This document shows, one piece after another, positions 31,700 through 42,534 of a stretch of 64,000 bases of DNA (within the stretch, counting starts at the first letter, position 1; the number at the start of each line of letters is the position of its first letter). Below the pieces are notes generated by a model. It ran no database searches. It was not told where the DNA came from and saw only the letters and a program-made list of their open reading frames with translations. The position numbers and the translations under genes are program-made. The stretch covers positions 930,001 to 994,000 of the forward strand of contig JAHQRK010000020.1 in assembly GCA_019828595.1 (NCBI GenBank), given 5' to 3'. Source of the stretch: Aphanomyces cochlioides (taxonomy: Eukaryota > Oomycota > Saprolegniomycetes > Saprolegniales > Verrucalvaceae).

Positions 31700-31998
31700 A
31701 TTCCATAAAAAGCACATATTCCGGATAATATCCCTTAAAAAGACACTCATGAGAGTTTGAGCGCCTCCGTGAAATTAAGCAGAATTCAAAGGACGACAAA
31801 CTGGTCGGAGGGGCTACGCAATTTGCAGCGCGAGGCGCAGTTAATAATGTCAAAACGTTAGAGACGAGCTAGGCATTGGGGTTCACTAGTTGGTTTGCCG
31901 AGATTTTGTTTATCAATGTGGTTAGATACATCAGCATGTAGGCTCACAGGAGTGTCTGTTTAAGGGATATTATCCGGAATATGTGCTTTTTATGGAAT
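31700..31998. mobile_element. TIR element (MITE), 299 bp, TA-flanked
   Basis: Inverted termini of about 50 bp start ATTCCATAAAAAGCACATAT at both ends and are flanked by TA (31698-31699 and 31999-32000). There is no coding capacity. Confidence 0.88.
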
Positions 31999-32013
31999 TA
32001 ACTCCGAAAAATA

Positions 32014-32436
32014 CTACCGTATTTGCCGTACTTCTGCACCGACGATTTTTCATCGTTGAGTTGCACCTAACGGCAAAAATTAACTATGGTTGATGAGTTG
32101 CACCTATTCCCTCTTGATTGGACAGAAATCAGCCTATCATGATGCTCAACTGAGAAAAAGCATTGGCATCTGCGTCGATCCCTTTGAAATGGAGCTAAGT
32201 GCGGTCGATGTCGTCGGTGTTTCTTGGCGACTTCGTTTAGCCATGAGGTCAAAAGCAACGAACGAGAACTGGCTGGTGGAGTGAACACACCATCACGATG
32301 GAATATCAGTCTATTTCAACCAATGAAACGCTAGAATGTAGAAGTGAAGCATTTTCCAATTTATCGTTGACTTGCACTTTACATATGATAATTTGATGAC
32401 ATTTTCGTAGGTGCAGAAGTACGGCAAATACGGTAG
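32014..32436. mobile_element. TIR element (MITE), 423 bp, TA-flanked
   Basis: Inverted termini of about 27 bp start CTACCGTATTTGCCGTACTT at both ends, with TA at 32012-32013 and 32437-32438. The interior has no recognised transposase. Confidence 0.88.
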
Positions 32437-32710
32437 TATATCGCACAATGCGATCGCTGTACAAGAGCGAACGCACGAGTAGAAGCGCTACTAACGTGAG
32501 CGTCCCCTACAACAATAGACCTTCGCCCTGATGACACAAAGGATGCTTGGGCGATTTCCGTATTAAGCTCCTGTAGCCCGAGGGCAAATCTTGAATCAAT
32601 TGCAGCTAAACTTGCCGCCTTGGTTGCCTTTGGTCCTCCTTAGCGGCAAGTCCGGCGCAGCAACTGCGCCCTTCATGGAAAGAAAAGCAGAGCTGGGACA
32701 TCCGACAGTA

Positions 32711-32876
32711 GGGAGATTTCGAAAGTTATTCCATTCCCGCTCCCATATAAATACCTCTTAAAATTTATTTTTGTACGGGAAGACTCTTAAACATTATAAG
32801 TTATCCCATAGAATTGGCTGATCCCATAAAAATTAGTGTGAGTGGGAACGGGAAAGTGCGAGTTTCGAAATCTTCC
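32711..32876. mobile_element. Small degenerate TIR element, 166 bp, TA-flanked
   Basis: The ends read GGGAGATTTCGAAA and, on the other strand, GGAAGATTTCGAAA. TA lies on both sides (32709-32710 and 32877-32878). Sub-terminal similarity (TTCCCGCTCCCA against TTCCCGTTCCCA) supports a TIR of about 30 bp with mismatches. Confidence 0.65.
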
Positions 32877-33149
32877 TAGTGTCCCAGAGGGCGACCCCCC
32901 AATTGTCGCCCCTTCGTGGCCTGATAATGATGGAACAAACAGCTACAGTAGAGTTTGGAGACTTGGTTTATTCATGGCAAGGCTGGGATTGTTCGCGTGG
33001 TTGGCGTTGCACCCACCGGCGTACCATATGCGATCCCATTCTGTGTAACATCGTGCGATTGGAATGCACCCAAGAACTCTCGACACCAGCTCTCTACCGG
33101 ATCTTGCATTCGGCTCACACTGTCAGTTTCAAATTTACGTTGAACAACG

Positions 33150-34844
33150 ATGACTGGTATCGCCAAGTCCGCTCTGATCGCTTTGGCCCTTGCGATGGCC
33201 TCGCCCGCTGAAGCCACCAAGTACAAGAATATTGTCTACTACGTGGAGTGGGCGATCTACGCCCGCAACTTTAACATCTTTGACATGGACTGGTCCAAGG
33301 TTACCCACGTCAACTACGCATTTGGCAAGCCTACTGTGAACGACACTGTGGCCATCACGGACAGTTGGGCGTCCCTTGAGAAGCGATGGACTGACCACGG
33401 CGACTCGTGGAGTGATTCTGGCACCAACTTGTACGGCAACTTTGGCCAAGGATTCAAGCAAAAGCTTCAAAACCGAGGCACCAAGTTTGGCTTGTCCCTC
33501 GGGGGCTGGACATTGAGCGACCAATTCAGCCGCATCGCCAGCTCGTATGAAAGCCGCCAGACTTTCGTCAAGAGCGCAGTGAAGCTCATGACGGATTTGG
33601 GTTTGGACTTCATTGATATCGACTGGGAATACCCCGTGGAAGGTGGCGATAACATTACGCACAGCCCTGATGACATTGCCAACTTTGTGTTGTTGCTGCA
33701 AGATTTCCGAGAGGAATTCAAGACTCTGCCGTTCAAGGCGGAGCTGAGTGTTGCCTCGCCTGCTGGCCCCGACAAATACCGCCATTGGGATTTCCCAGTA
33801 ATCTGTGGTCTCTTGGATCATATCAACCTCATGAATTATGACTTCGCCGGCAGCGGCTTTAGCAACTACACGGACCACCACGCCAACCTGTACGAAGATC
33901 CTAACCACCCACCAGGCGACAAGTTTTCTGCCCACGGAGCCATCCAAGATTACATCAATGGTGGTTGCCCAAGCGAAAAGATTGTCTTTGGTATTCCAGC
34001 TTACGGTCGCGCATTTGAAAACACGACCGGCCTCTACGCCAACTTTTCCCAACCAACCAATGGTTCATGGGTGTCTGGAACTGACGGTCTTGGCACTTGG
34101 GACTACAAGGCTTTGCCTCAAGCTGGCGCAACGGAATACTACGACGAGAAGCTTGGCGCGACGTACAGCTATGATCCCGTCGCCAAAACGTTCATCTCGT
34201 ACGAAGGACCCAAGAGCTTGGCCCAAAAGTTGGATTACATCAAGAAGTACAACTTGGGGGGAACGATGTTTTGGGAGGCGGACGCTGACGCCCCCTCCAC
34301 CAGCGCGAGATCGTTGATTACTCAAGTGTACAACTACTTTGGCAGAGACAACATGGCATTCAACGACAACAACCTCAACTACCCGACTTCCCAATATGAC
34401 AACATTCGAAACGCATTGACAACTGCTGCCCCTACTACATCTGCAGCTCCCGTCACGTCGGAAGTGACCCCTGCTCCTACCTCCACGACAACATCTACTG
34501 ATGCTCCAATCACCACTACAGAGACTCCTGGTTACCCCACTCTGCCAGCCACAACGGACGCTCCAGTCACCACTACAGAGACTCCTGGTTACCCCACTCT
34601 ACCAGCCACCACAGCCGCTCCAATAGCTTCGGCTCCAAGCCCTGCAACTAAACCCAGCACCTCCACTACAAAGGCTCCAAGAACAACCCCGAAAAAGACC
34701 ACCACAAAGGCCCCTCGCACCACAAAGCCTACTAAAGACGTGTGCCGTGGAAAGAGCAATGTCTGCGTCTTGCCATGGACGGGACAATCCGTGGATTATT
34801 GCCAAAGCGACTGTGAAAAGCTGTCGTTCACTTGGTGCCCTTAA
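33150..34844 (+). CDS. Secreted GH18 chitinase with Thr-rich linker and Cys-rich C-terminal domain
   Basis: A single-exon 564-residue protein. The signal peptide (MTGIAKSALIALALAMASPAEA) precedes a GH18 barrel (about residues 24-420) with SLGGWTL and the catalytic motif LDFIDIDWEYP near residue 155, where the final Glu is the proton donor. LMNYDFAG and GTMFWEADAD lie further on. A Thr/Pro-rich linker with two repeats of a TTTETPGYPTLPATT module leads to a short domain with six cysteines (CRGK, NVCVLP, DYCQSDCEK, TWCP), probably for binding carbohydrate. It hydrolyses chitin outside the cell. Oomycetes of this group use chitinases in growth and, in animal parasites, on host cuticle. Confidence 0.96.
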   Translation: MTGIAKSALIALALAMASPAEATKYKNIVYYVEWAIYARNFNIFDMDWSKVTHVNYAFGKPTVNDTVAITDSWASLEKRWTDHGDSWSDSGTNLYGNFGQGFKQKLQNRGTKFGLSLGGWTLSDQFSRIASSYESRQTFVKSAVKLMTDLGLDFIDIDWEYPVEGGDNITHSPDDIANFVLLLQDFREEFKTLPFKAELSVASPAGPDKYRHWDFPVICGLLDHINLMNYDFAGSGFSNYTDHHANLYEDPNHPPGDKFSAHGAIQDYINGGCPSEKIVFGIPAYGRAFENTTGLYANFSQPTNGSWVSGTDGLGTWDYKALPQAGATEYYDEKLGATYSYDPVAKTFISYEGPKSLAQKLDYIKKYNLGGTMFWEADADAPSTSARSLITQVYNYFGRDNMAFNDNNLNYPTSQYDNIRNALTTAAPTTSAAPVTSEVTPAPTSTTTSTDAPITTTETPGYPTLPATTDAPVTTTETPGYPTLPATTAAPIASAPSPATKPSTSTTKAPRTTPKKTTTKAPRTTKPTKDVCRGKSNVCVLPWTGQSVDYCQSDCEKLSFTWCP

Positions 34845-35863
34845 GCATCCTTATAAGGCAACCACATACTTGAAACCCTTAGTAATGTGAATATTCTTTG
34901 CTGATGATTTGCTTGGCACATGTCTGGGGTAATTTCTTAGTAAGATCATAATGCGTTTGCCTAAAAGAGATTGAGGATACCAATCCAATTTGCTGCTTTT
35001 GAGGGAGAATTAAACTTGCGGGGGGGGGCAGTTCCCATCATTGAGAAGCCCAACTTTGCCTTTAATTTGTCCACTTGGACGAAAAGGCTTGGTATTTCGT
35101 ATAATCTTTGTATGCTTGGCTTTTGCAGAGTGAGTTCTCCGTGCTGTGGCTCCCTTTGCAGCACATGGCTGATTTGGAGTTAACGAAAGTTTCAACTTGA
35201 CCACCTCTGTGGGTTGACATTTTCAAAATGACTCTTATTGGTAATGAAATTGCGCAAATAAGAGTAAATTTGTATACTTGATTTTGTCAACACTGCAAGT
35301 GTGACTTCAAAATCGCTTTGTGATTTATTTGTTTGGCAAGTCGTACAGGCTCGCAATCAAAGTGCAGAGTGTCATGTAAGTTGGCGAAACTCGATGCAAA
35401 CGAAGAATCCAATGCACGCGTTGAGAATGCAGAAGGACTATCAAGGTACAGCTGTAGGTACAGATGTACTTTGATGGTCAAGGTGGTGCTAACTTCGCGA
35501 AATTAACCTTCAGCTGAAGAAAAGTTGACTTTGCTGCGGTTGTCGATAGAATGGACGGGGGCCCTTCTTGAAGATTTCATAGTAATTTCATGACACGATT
35601 GATAGTTGATAAATTGGCGCATGGGTTGGGTCAAAACTTTGTCCTCGTTTTTGACTTGGTTTGTCCACAAACCGTGTTCCAATCATGAGAATTTTATCAC
35701 CCATTCATCATAAACGCTGCAAATCTCAAGCTATGAGCCAAGGCACATCTAGAACCATTGTGGATAGAGATTGAGGCGAATGCCACGTTCATGTGATGGA
35801 AACTTTGTTTCCAAACTTGTTCCCTCGTTCGCTTCTATCAAAATTCAACTCGGAGGAACTTCC
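34845..35863. other. Intergenic, nothing recognised
   Basis: About 1 kb between the chitinase and NAA35. It contains a G-run at about 35021-35028 and scattered short frames without domains. TATCCGGATA occurs just inside the proposed NAA35 start region (35891-35900). Confidence 0.45.
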
Positions 35864-38593
35864 ATGGCGTCGTTTTATGATATCCGGAAATATCCGGATA
35901 AAAGCAAAGGTATCGCCATATCCACAAGACAAGCCATGGCTCGAACGCCGGAGGAAGAGTGGCGCGACTTGAACGCAGCGACATGGGAAGACGTGACGCC
36001 GGTCAGTCCATAGATTATCGCAGATTGGAAGGTCAAGCAACGGCTTGTAGGTCTTCAAAAGCGCCACGGAAGCATTAAGCCTGGGACAGCTTGTGCACGT
36101 TGCGGGTTTCAGCTACTTTGACTCGATGTCGGCGCTCGAACTCATGGATCCCAAGATGGATTCAGGCATGCTAGCGCCAGATCAAGCTATTTTAACAGTC
36201 GAAGAACGGCTAGAACGAGGTAATGTTGTTTGTCTCGAAGTAGGCAGCCTTTGACATGTCATGTAGGCACGATTCCGCTGACGTTTTCATCGGCGGGTGA
36301 TCTCGTGGCGACGCTTGATCGCATTGAACAGTGTGAAGTTGCGTGGCGAAATGGCCAGCCCATGGCACAAAGCCTGCTAACCTGCTTGTACTTTCACCCG
36401 TGTGTGACGGAAGCGCTTTTATCTGCTCCGCCTACATCGCTCGGAACAACAAAGAGCGACACCCTTGGCATTGTCTTTCGAGCGTATCTCTGCTTGGCGC
36501 TCAAGAGCATTATGGTTCAGCGATTTGCGATTCTCCGTGCGGATGTATACGAGGAAGAAGACTTTGCACCACTCAGTTCCGATATTTCCCTTGGTAACTT
36601 ATTCTCAATACGTGCGTTCTCTGAGCTCGACCAGGCGATGCCGTCGGTGAGGACAAGGTCATTACGTGGCTCGAGCTCGCAGACAAGCGACTCGATGCTT
36701 TGACGTCGAAGAGCAAGAACAAGAAGAAAGCGAGCTCGTCTTTCGAAGCCCTTGACTCCAATCCGGCCATTGCTCTAGACTTTGCCACTTTATTTCAATC
36801 GCGCTTGCATTACCGCCGCCATTTCTACTCGGGGTTGACGCATCTCGTAAGGCTCAATGCAAAATAGGCTTGAATTAACTTCTCTTCTAGGGAACTGCTG
36901 AAGCGCCAGATCTAGAGGCAGCGGCAAAGTCTTTCACGGCTGCGTTGGATGGACTTCGTGCAATTGACACCGAGCACCTCGAAGTCGACGCAGTGTGCTT
37001 CTCTGGCAAGTTCCTTGGCTTTGACAACGACATGGGTCGCGTCTTAGCATCCACCATGCCGCCTCGAGAGACCCAGCTCAATTCTAAAGCAGACTGCTTG
37101 AAAGCCAACATTCACTTGTGCGAGCACTTGGTTGTAGCTTGCTCGCCAGGACAAAACCTGAGTGACATGGACGAGCTGCGAGCGTTCCTGGCGCATTTGA
37201 GCGCGCTGCGGCCAAATATTCTCGTCCGCTCGTATGTTGTGGTACGTCGCCATGATCACAGCGAGCAGATGAGCTCATGTTCTTGCTGTTTGTAGCTCTT
37301 TTTGTACATCGACAAGAAGATGTATGGTCGCTACAACTTTATGGATTGGCTGGCCGATTCGATGACATTGACAGGCGTGCCATCGGTGCTCTTGTCGACC
37401 CAGGAAGGCATTCAATTCTCGACTCGGTGTATTGAGGCCGTCTATGAAAGCTTGAAATGCCACCTTCATAATCGTCCACGGCAACGCCATCGTCTCGAAC
37501 TTTTGCTTGATGAATGGGTTCTGCTCCAGATCGAAGCCGCGTCGATCGATGACAAGTTCGTCACGGAAATGGCCATCCCCGTATGGAAGCCATTGGTTTC
37601 ATCTCGTGCTCACTGGTTTCTTGATAGAAAACGTCGTATCCGCGCTATTTCACGTCGTGGGCATTAGATCAAACGTGTGCTCTCATGACACAGTACCTCG
37701 GTCTTGGCTTTGAGCTGGATTTGTACGCCCCTGACGAATTCACGACGATCTTTTGGTACATGGATTACCTCCTGGGCTCTCGGATCCACAACTTAACGAA
37801 CGCGTGGTCGTTCGTGGATAAGCTGAAAAGCATGGACAAGTCGATTGGGAATAAAGCAGCATCGTCGGCAGCCCCTCCGTCGACAGCGACGACGTCCAAG
37901 AAGAAGAAGAAAGGAGCGAAAGGATCGGTGAATGCGAATGCCGATGAAAACACTAGCGACCCCATCAAGGAAAAGTTCTCATGGGGGATTTCGCTCCTGG
38001 AAGTTCATCGAGCTGTCACTCGCGCACTCTTTCAAGTACGCTCTTCTGTACCTTTGTCGTGATGCTGATCGTGACGCTTACTTGACTAGTATGCAATTGG
38101 ATTGCACCTGGATGGACTTCTCCCCACTAGAGAAACAACGTACGGAACAGCAAGCATTCGATTCCAACACCGATTCAAATCGTTTGCACGGCTCCAAGTC
38201 CCCGCGCCACTCTCATATGCCGATTTGGTCAAGAATTGCGATTTCTCCAAGTACGATGCAAGCGTGATCTTTCAGTCGTCAGACGAATGCTTCAAACTTG
38301 CACGGACCAAGATTGACCAAGCCCTTGCAATGGTGGCTGCCTCACCGACAGAGCGCGAACGCGTCGTACCGGAATTGAAAGCGCTCACCAAAGTATGCAT
38401 CACGAACGGTGTCTACTTGAACCAATACAGCAAGCAATCGAAAGGACGTGGGGCAAAGACTGGAGGAGTTCTTGGAGGACTAAACGACCTCTCTCTCGAG
38501 AATGCATCATCACCCTCCGCGTCCAAGCTGCACATTGCGTTTGATATACACCCACAGTACCCGACGCTTCAAGTCAAACCCACCACCAGCTAG
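35864..38593 (+). CDS. NAA35: NatC N-terminal acetyltransferase auxiliary subunit NAA35 (Mak10)
   Basis: Eight exons: 35864-36001, 36051-36219, 36267-36593, 36635-36846, 36891-37241, 37296-37580, 37628-38035 and 38090-38593. Every join is GT-AG with matching phase, giving 2394 nt and 797 residues, close to the family's usual size. The Mak10 signature SYFDSMSALELMDPKMDSGM lies near residue 70. The subunit anchors NatC to the ribosome, where the complex acetylates nascent Met-Leu/Ile/Phe-type N-termini. A Lys-rich stretch (SKKKKKGAKG) lies in the C-terminal third. A second Met at 35936 is an alternative start, favoured if the palindrome at 35891 is promoter sequence. Confidence 0.95.
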
Positions 38594-38609
38594 AGATATA
38601 CACAACACG

Positions 38610-38780
38610 TTATTGGTTCTTCTTCTGCTTTTCTTCTTCGTCAATGCTCTGAATCAGCGAGTTAGCAGCAAACATCGAGACGAGCATCAAGGGGAGAAAG
38701 ATAAGCGCTGCAACTACGATCCAAAACTGTGGATCTTCTTGAAACATTATCAGCATCTGCGCAACGATGTCCTTGTCCAT
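38610..38780 (-). CDS. Small single-span membrane protein, 56 residues
   Basis: A 56-codon frame with a clear architecture: acidic/amphipathic N-terminus (MDKDIVAQMLIMFQEDPQFW), one hydrophobic helix of about 20 residues (IVVAALIFLPLMLVSMFAAN), then a charged Lys/Glu tail. It lies tail to tail with NAA35, the two stop codons only about 17 bp apart. I do not recognise the family. The compact helix and charged ends suggest a small organelle or ER membrane subunit. Confidence 0.65.
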   Translation of the reverse strand: MDKDIVAQMLIMFQEDPQFWIVVAALIFLPLMLVSMFAANSLIQSIDEEEKQKKNQ

Positions 38781-39662
38781 GGTGGCGGCGGCGGGTGGCG
38801 CACTTTGAGGGCTGGATCGAATTTGGAATGATCCGTATCCGGATTCTCACGGATAGTATTATCAACTTTGTCCGGATAAAACTTCATTTTCCGGTTTATT
38901 CGGATGAATAACCATAAAATTTATGGTTATTCATCGACTAAAGCTGTCTTGTAGTCGAGGATGTCGCTTCATCCGAATGCTTCTTCTAATGCAGCGAGAA
39001 GCTTTTGGCAACACTTGTGTACTCATCCATTACGTGGGTGTTGGACTTGAGCAGTACCACGTGACCACACAACATGCAAGCACACTCATTTTTGCCACCT
39101 GCTACTTTAGGGCGTGCGGGGGTTAAGGGATGCAGGGGTTACTACGCGTCAAGTTGTTGAAATCAGTTTCGGCAGAGCATCTGATGCTTCAGAAGCGCAA
39201 TCCGCAGTTCAAATTAGTTGGCACTGATGCTTGGAGTGAAAGACAACGCTGGAGAGGAGATAGAAGAGATTGCATGGATCACTACCTGGTGACGAGGAGC
39301 CCTTTCTACGACCACAACGACCAGTTGAAGCATATCATGTGACAAATTGAGCAAATTATTATGTAAAAAACTAAGCGCTTGTTGTCGTCGGCAAATTTCG
39401 TCGTGTAAGGGTGTAAATATTGGGCTTTTTATCTTGAATAAAGTATGCAAAATAGTTGGAATATGCATTTTCGGAATAAAATGTGTGACATGAGTATTCT
39501 AACTTCCATATATTTTTATTTTGAAGTCGAATAGAACAATTGACACTTCCTGCGTCACGGTGTCGGTTCCATGATCGAAGATTCGCACACAACGTGGTTC
39601 TCCAAGCAACCCACACGACGAAGAGATCCAAAGGGCGCGGCGTAGATTTAAGAAAAGCATCC
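38781..39662. other. Intergenic with TCCGGATA motifs
   Basis: Between 38830 and 38915 several CCGGAT/TCCGGATA-like motifs occur, similar to those near ALS and NAA35. A short inverted repeat (ATAACCATAAA...TTTATGGTTAT) lies at about 38910-38935. No gene is supported. Confidence 0.45.
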
Positions 39663-40743
39663 ATGGCTGGCGAGATTCCTCCCTCTACGAGTAGCGTCTC
39701 AGAAGACCAAGCAGAAACCAATACGGCAGTCACAAACGTGGCGGTGGCGTCCCTCGAAGTCGCATCGTCCTTTCTCCGACTCAAGCACACTGGCGTGGCC
39801 TTGTCGCAATGTCTGAAGACTGCTGCTGGTATATATACTTGAGGGAAATGTTGCTAGTGATGTCGTAGTGGCGATTGAAAACCCATTGATCATCCAAGCG
39901 TTGCGCCGCATCCTTGAAATGACGGCCGCGGCATGTGAATCGGAACTTGTGATGGACTCAGTCGCAACGTCGATGGAAACAGCCGCCGCAAAGCTCAAAC
40001 AAGAAAGCGTTACGATCGAATCGTTTGTCCAAGTGGTGCTCCAGTGGAGCACGGTCTTTCTCACGTGGATCCATACGTTCCTTGACAAAGACCAACTCGC
40101 GGCAATCCTTGACACATTTGGACCCGTTGCAACGAGTTTCAAAGTCGCGGTCGATTACAGCATGTCTTACCCAGCCGTCGCTTACCTCGTCAACCAAGTG
40201 ACGACGCATGCAAGAGCTCATTTGTCTACTGAACGCCTTTTTGGCCTTGTTCAACGATCACACTCAGCCCTCTCTCGAGCACATGCTTTGACTTCCTCCG
40301 CTTGGAGCTACGTCTACCCTCAACGCATCGATATCGCTCGTCAAAACGTGCATGCACTCTTACTCAAGCGTTGCAATATGACTTTCTCGGTCAACGCCAT
40401 GGACGACATGATCTCCATGCATGTTGAGATTCAGCGAGCGCTACTCCAACTGGCCTTGGAGCAGAGCGAGAAGATAGCCGAATTGGACACATCACTCGCC
40501 GAGACCAATGCGTATGCGACGGAAGTGGCCGAAGCCCTAGCTCGTGGTCCACGGGTGACTTCCATTTCAAGCGCAGTTGACGCAGCTCGCATTCAAGCCC
40601 TCGAAACTGAGCTAGCCGCTGCTAATGCGTATGCGAATGAGCTCGCCGAGGCGATCGCTCGAGGGCCCCGTCGCGATCCCCAAGGCCACGTCGAGTTGTC
40701 TGAATGCTTTGGGTCCGTCGAGGACAACGACACAGCTAACTAA
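39663..40743 (+). CDS. Coiled-coil protein related to the tail of the neighbouring myosin
   Basis: Two exons (39663-39828, 39869-40743; 40-bp intron, phase 1) give 346 mostly helical residues without a signal peptide. The second half resembles the C-terminal tail of the myosin at 42535. A YPAVAYLVNQV segment corresponds to the myosin's VPVVSYVVARV. The C-terminal ELAEAIARGPR corresponds to QLANAIVRGPL, and here it occurs twice (also EVAEALARGPR). No motor or IQ motifs are present. It might bind the same partner or cargo as the myosin, or pair with its tail; that is inference. The frame is open upstream to 39540, so the Met at 39663 is a choice. Confidence 0.75.
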
Positions 40744-42534
40744 CCGACTAAGTATTTATTGAAGGTCGTCGTCTGTCGAAGAAGGGGGCAAGAAGTGAGT
40801 TTGGGCTTGAATCATCGCTACATGGTAGAGCTGAGCCGAGCTGAGTTGGCGAAGAGAGGCCACAAAAAAAAGAGAGAAGCTGGCGGCGAAGGTTGTACAG
40901 TGAAGAGAGCAGAGGCGTCGCAGTTGCTCGCTCATGTCTGCAGCCACGGCCAGCTGAGTGAGATATTCTACTGGATGTACGTGCTTCAAGTGAGAAAGTC
41001 GATGGTCGTCGTGTCATGCATGGAATTGCAAAGCTTAAATCTTATCGAGAAGCAAACGCTCTAGCTTCGTTCTTTGTCAATGACACGGCCGACGTTCCAT
41101 GCTGAGCGGATGCGAAAAACCGTAACCTTTCCATGCCCAATCAAGATGGAGGTGGCATCAACATTGTGCACGCAGATGGGCGAAAGTATACAAACTTCAA
41201 GTGATTTCAAAAAATGTTGACTCACCAAAGTGAGTGCACACGAGCAAAGGAATTGAAGCAACGGCTGGAGATCTCACGTCGTCGAGAAACCCACAAAGAA
41301 AGCATCCTACGATGCATCTTGGACGATCCCAACAGCCTCGACAAGCCACTCTTCCAGTGTGGACTGAAAGCTTCTCAAACTCTTCGATGCACAAAGAAGC
41401 CTGCAGCAGCGTCGACAACAAAAACGACGACGAGAAACCCAACGATCACACAAAACCGACCATGTGTTGACGTAACTTTTCCGATCTTTTTTGCAAAAAG
41501 ACACGAGGCACACTCGAGACGGGGGCAGTGGAAAGTTTTGGCTCCTTCAAATGTGTGCTATCAAGACGCAACCGACTCAAAAGTCCGCCCGTCCTTCCGT
41601 CCGTCGTCCCGTCGTCGTGCTGTCTGAATCAGACACCACGAATTCCAAAATTTGCAGTTGGATCCCACCTTGACTGAAATTATCAAATGACGGACAATTT
41701 AGAGTCGCCAAGTGTGAATTTGGAAATGGATCGCAACGCCAGCACTGATATCACACTTTGGCGGCTCGTACAATCGCTTTGACTCTACAATCATGTGTAG
41801 CTGCATGTTGCAGAGGATTGTAGTTGTAGACCCTTGGAATCCCAAATGCAAGTGTGTGATGCAGTTCGTCATTTTTATATCTCGTTCAAACTCTGTCAAA
41901 CATATACCCCCTCTCTCACTTTTCCCAGCTCGTTTGCAAGTCATATACGGAAGAGACGGGCTATGCAGTTGAAATCACACATACAACATTCAAAGCCGCA
42001 CGCGTGCATGTGTACTTGTACTTGCCAACATTTTTAGAGAGGATTTGGCAATTGCCATGCCTGCCAATCGTCCTCTACACAATGGCTTGTTCGAATTCCG
42101 CGCTACTGTAGAAACAAAGATTTCATGTCTTGCCACACGCCTTTGTGACTGTGTTTACTCCACAATCTATATACGCGAGACATCGCTCGTCCCCCTGAAT
42201 GCCTCCAAGGGGGAACGAGCGCATTCCATGAGCGAGAACGCTGCTACATGACAAGATGGGCAGGGTCACGAAACTGCTATAACTTTTCGGACGTCTGGTC
42301 GGCATTTGTTAATTGAGATGAGTTTGCGTTTTTCAAGTTTATACTTGATTTCACTATTCTGTACAAACTCGACAATCTGCCCAGTGGATCTCAAGTATAC
42401 AAATTTCAAGTCTAATTATATGTCCCACAGTCTCTGAGCTTGAGTGTTGATGCAACCGTGTCATTGCACCACTATAAGACGTGGGTACTATGGTGAGAAC
42501 ATCCCATTAGAGAATCTCTTGCCTCGAAGACAAG
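40744..42534. other. Long intergenic region with weak candidates
   Basis: About 1.8 kb. On the minus strand, frames near 41330-41200 (a MHRRMLSLWVSRRR-like, Arg-rich start that could be a mitochondrial presequence), 41261-41061 and 40989-40756 might be exons, but no join is convincing. A 12-bp-stem hairpin with one bulge lies at 42185-42220. Nothing else is recognised. Confidence 0.35.

Noticed and set aside
33135..34052. 305-codon minus-strand frame opposite the chitinase at 33150
   Set aside because: It mirrors the coding strand of an unmistakable GH18 enzyme and encodes low-complexity Val-rich sequence.
40756..41330. A multi-exon mitochondrial protein gene on the minus strand
   Set aside because: An Arg-rich start near 41310 and later frames look suggestive, but no set of GT-AG joins kept the frame, so it is only mentioned as a weak candidate.
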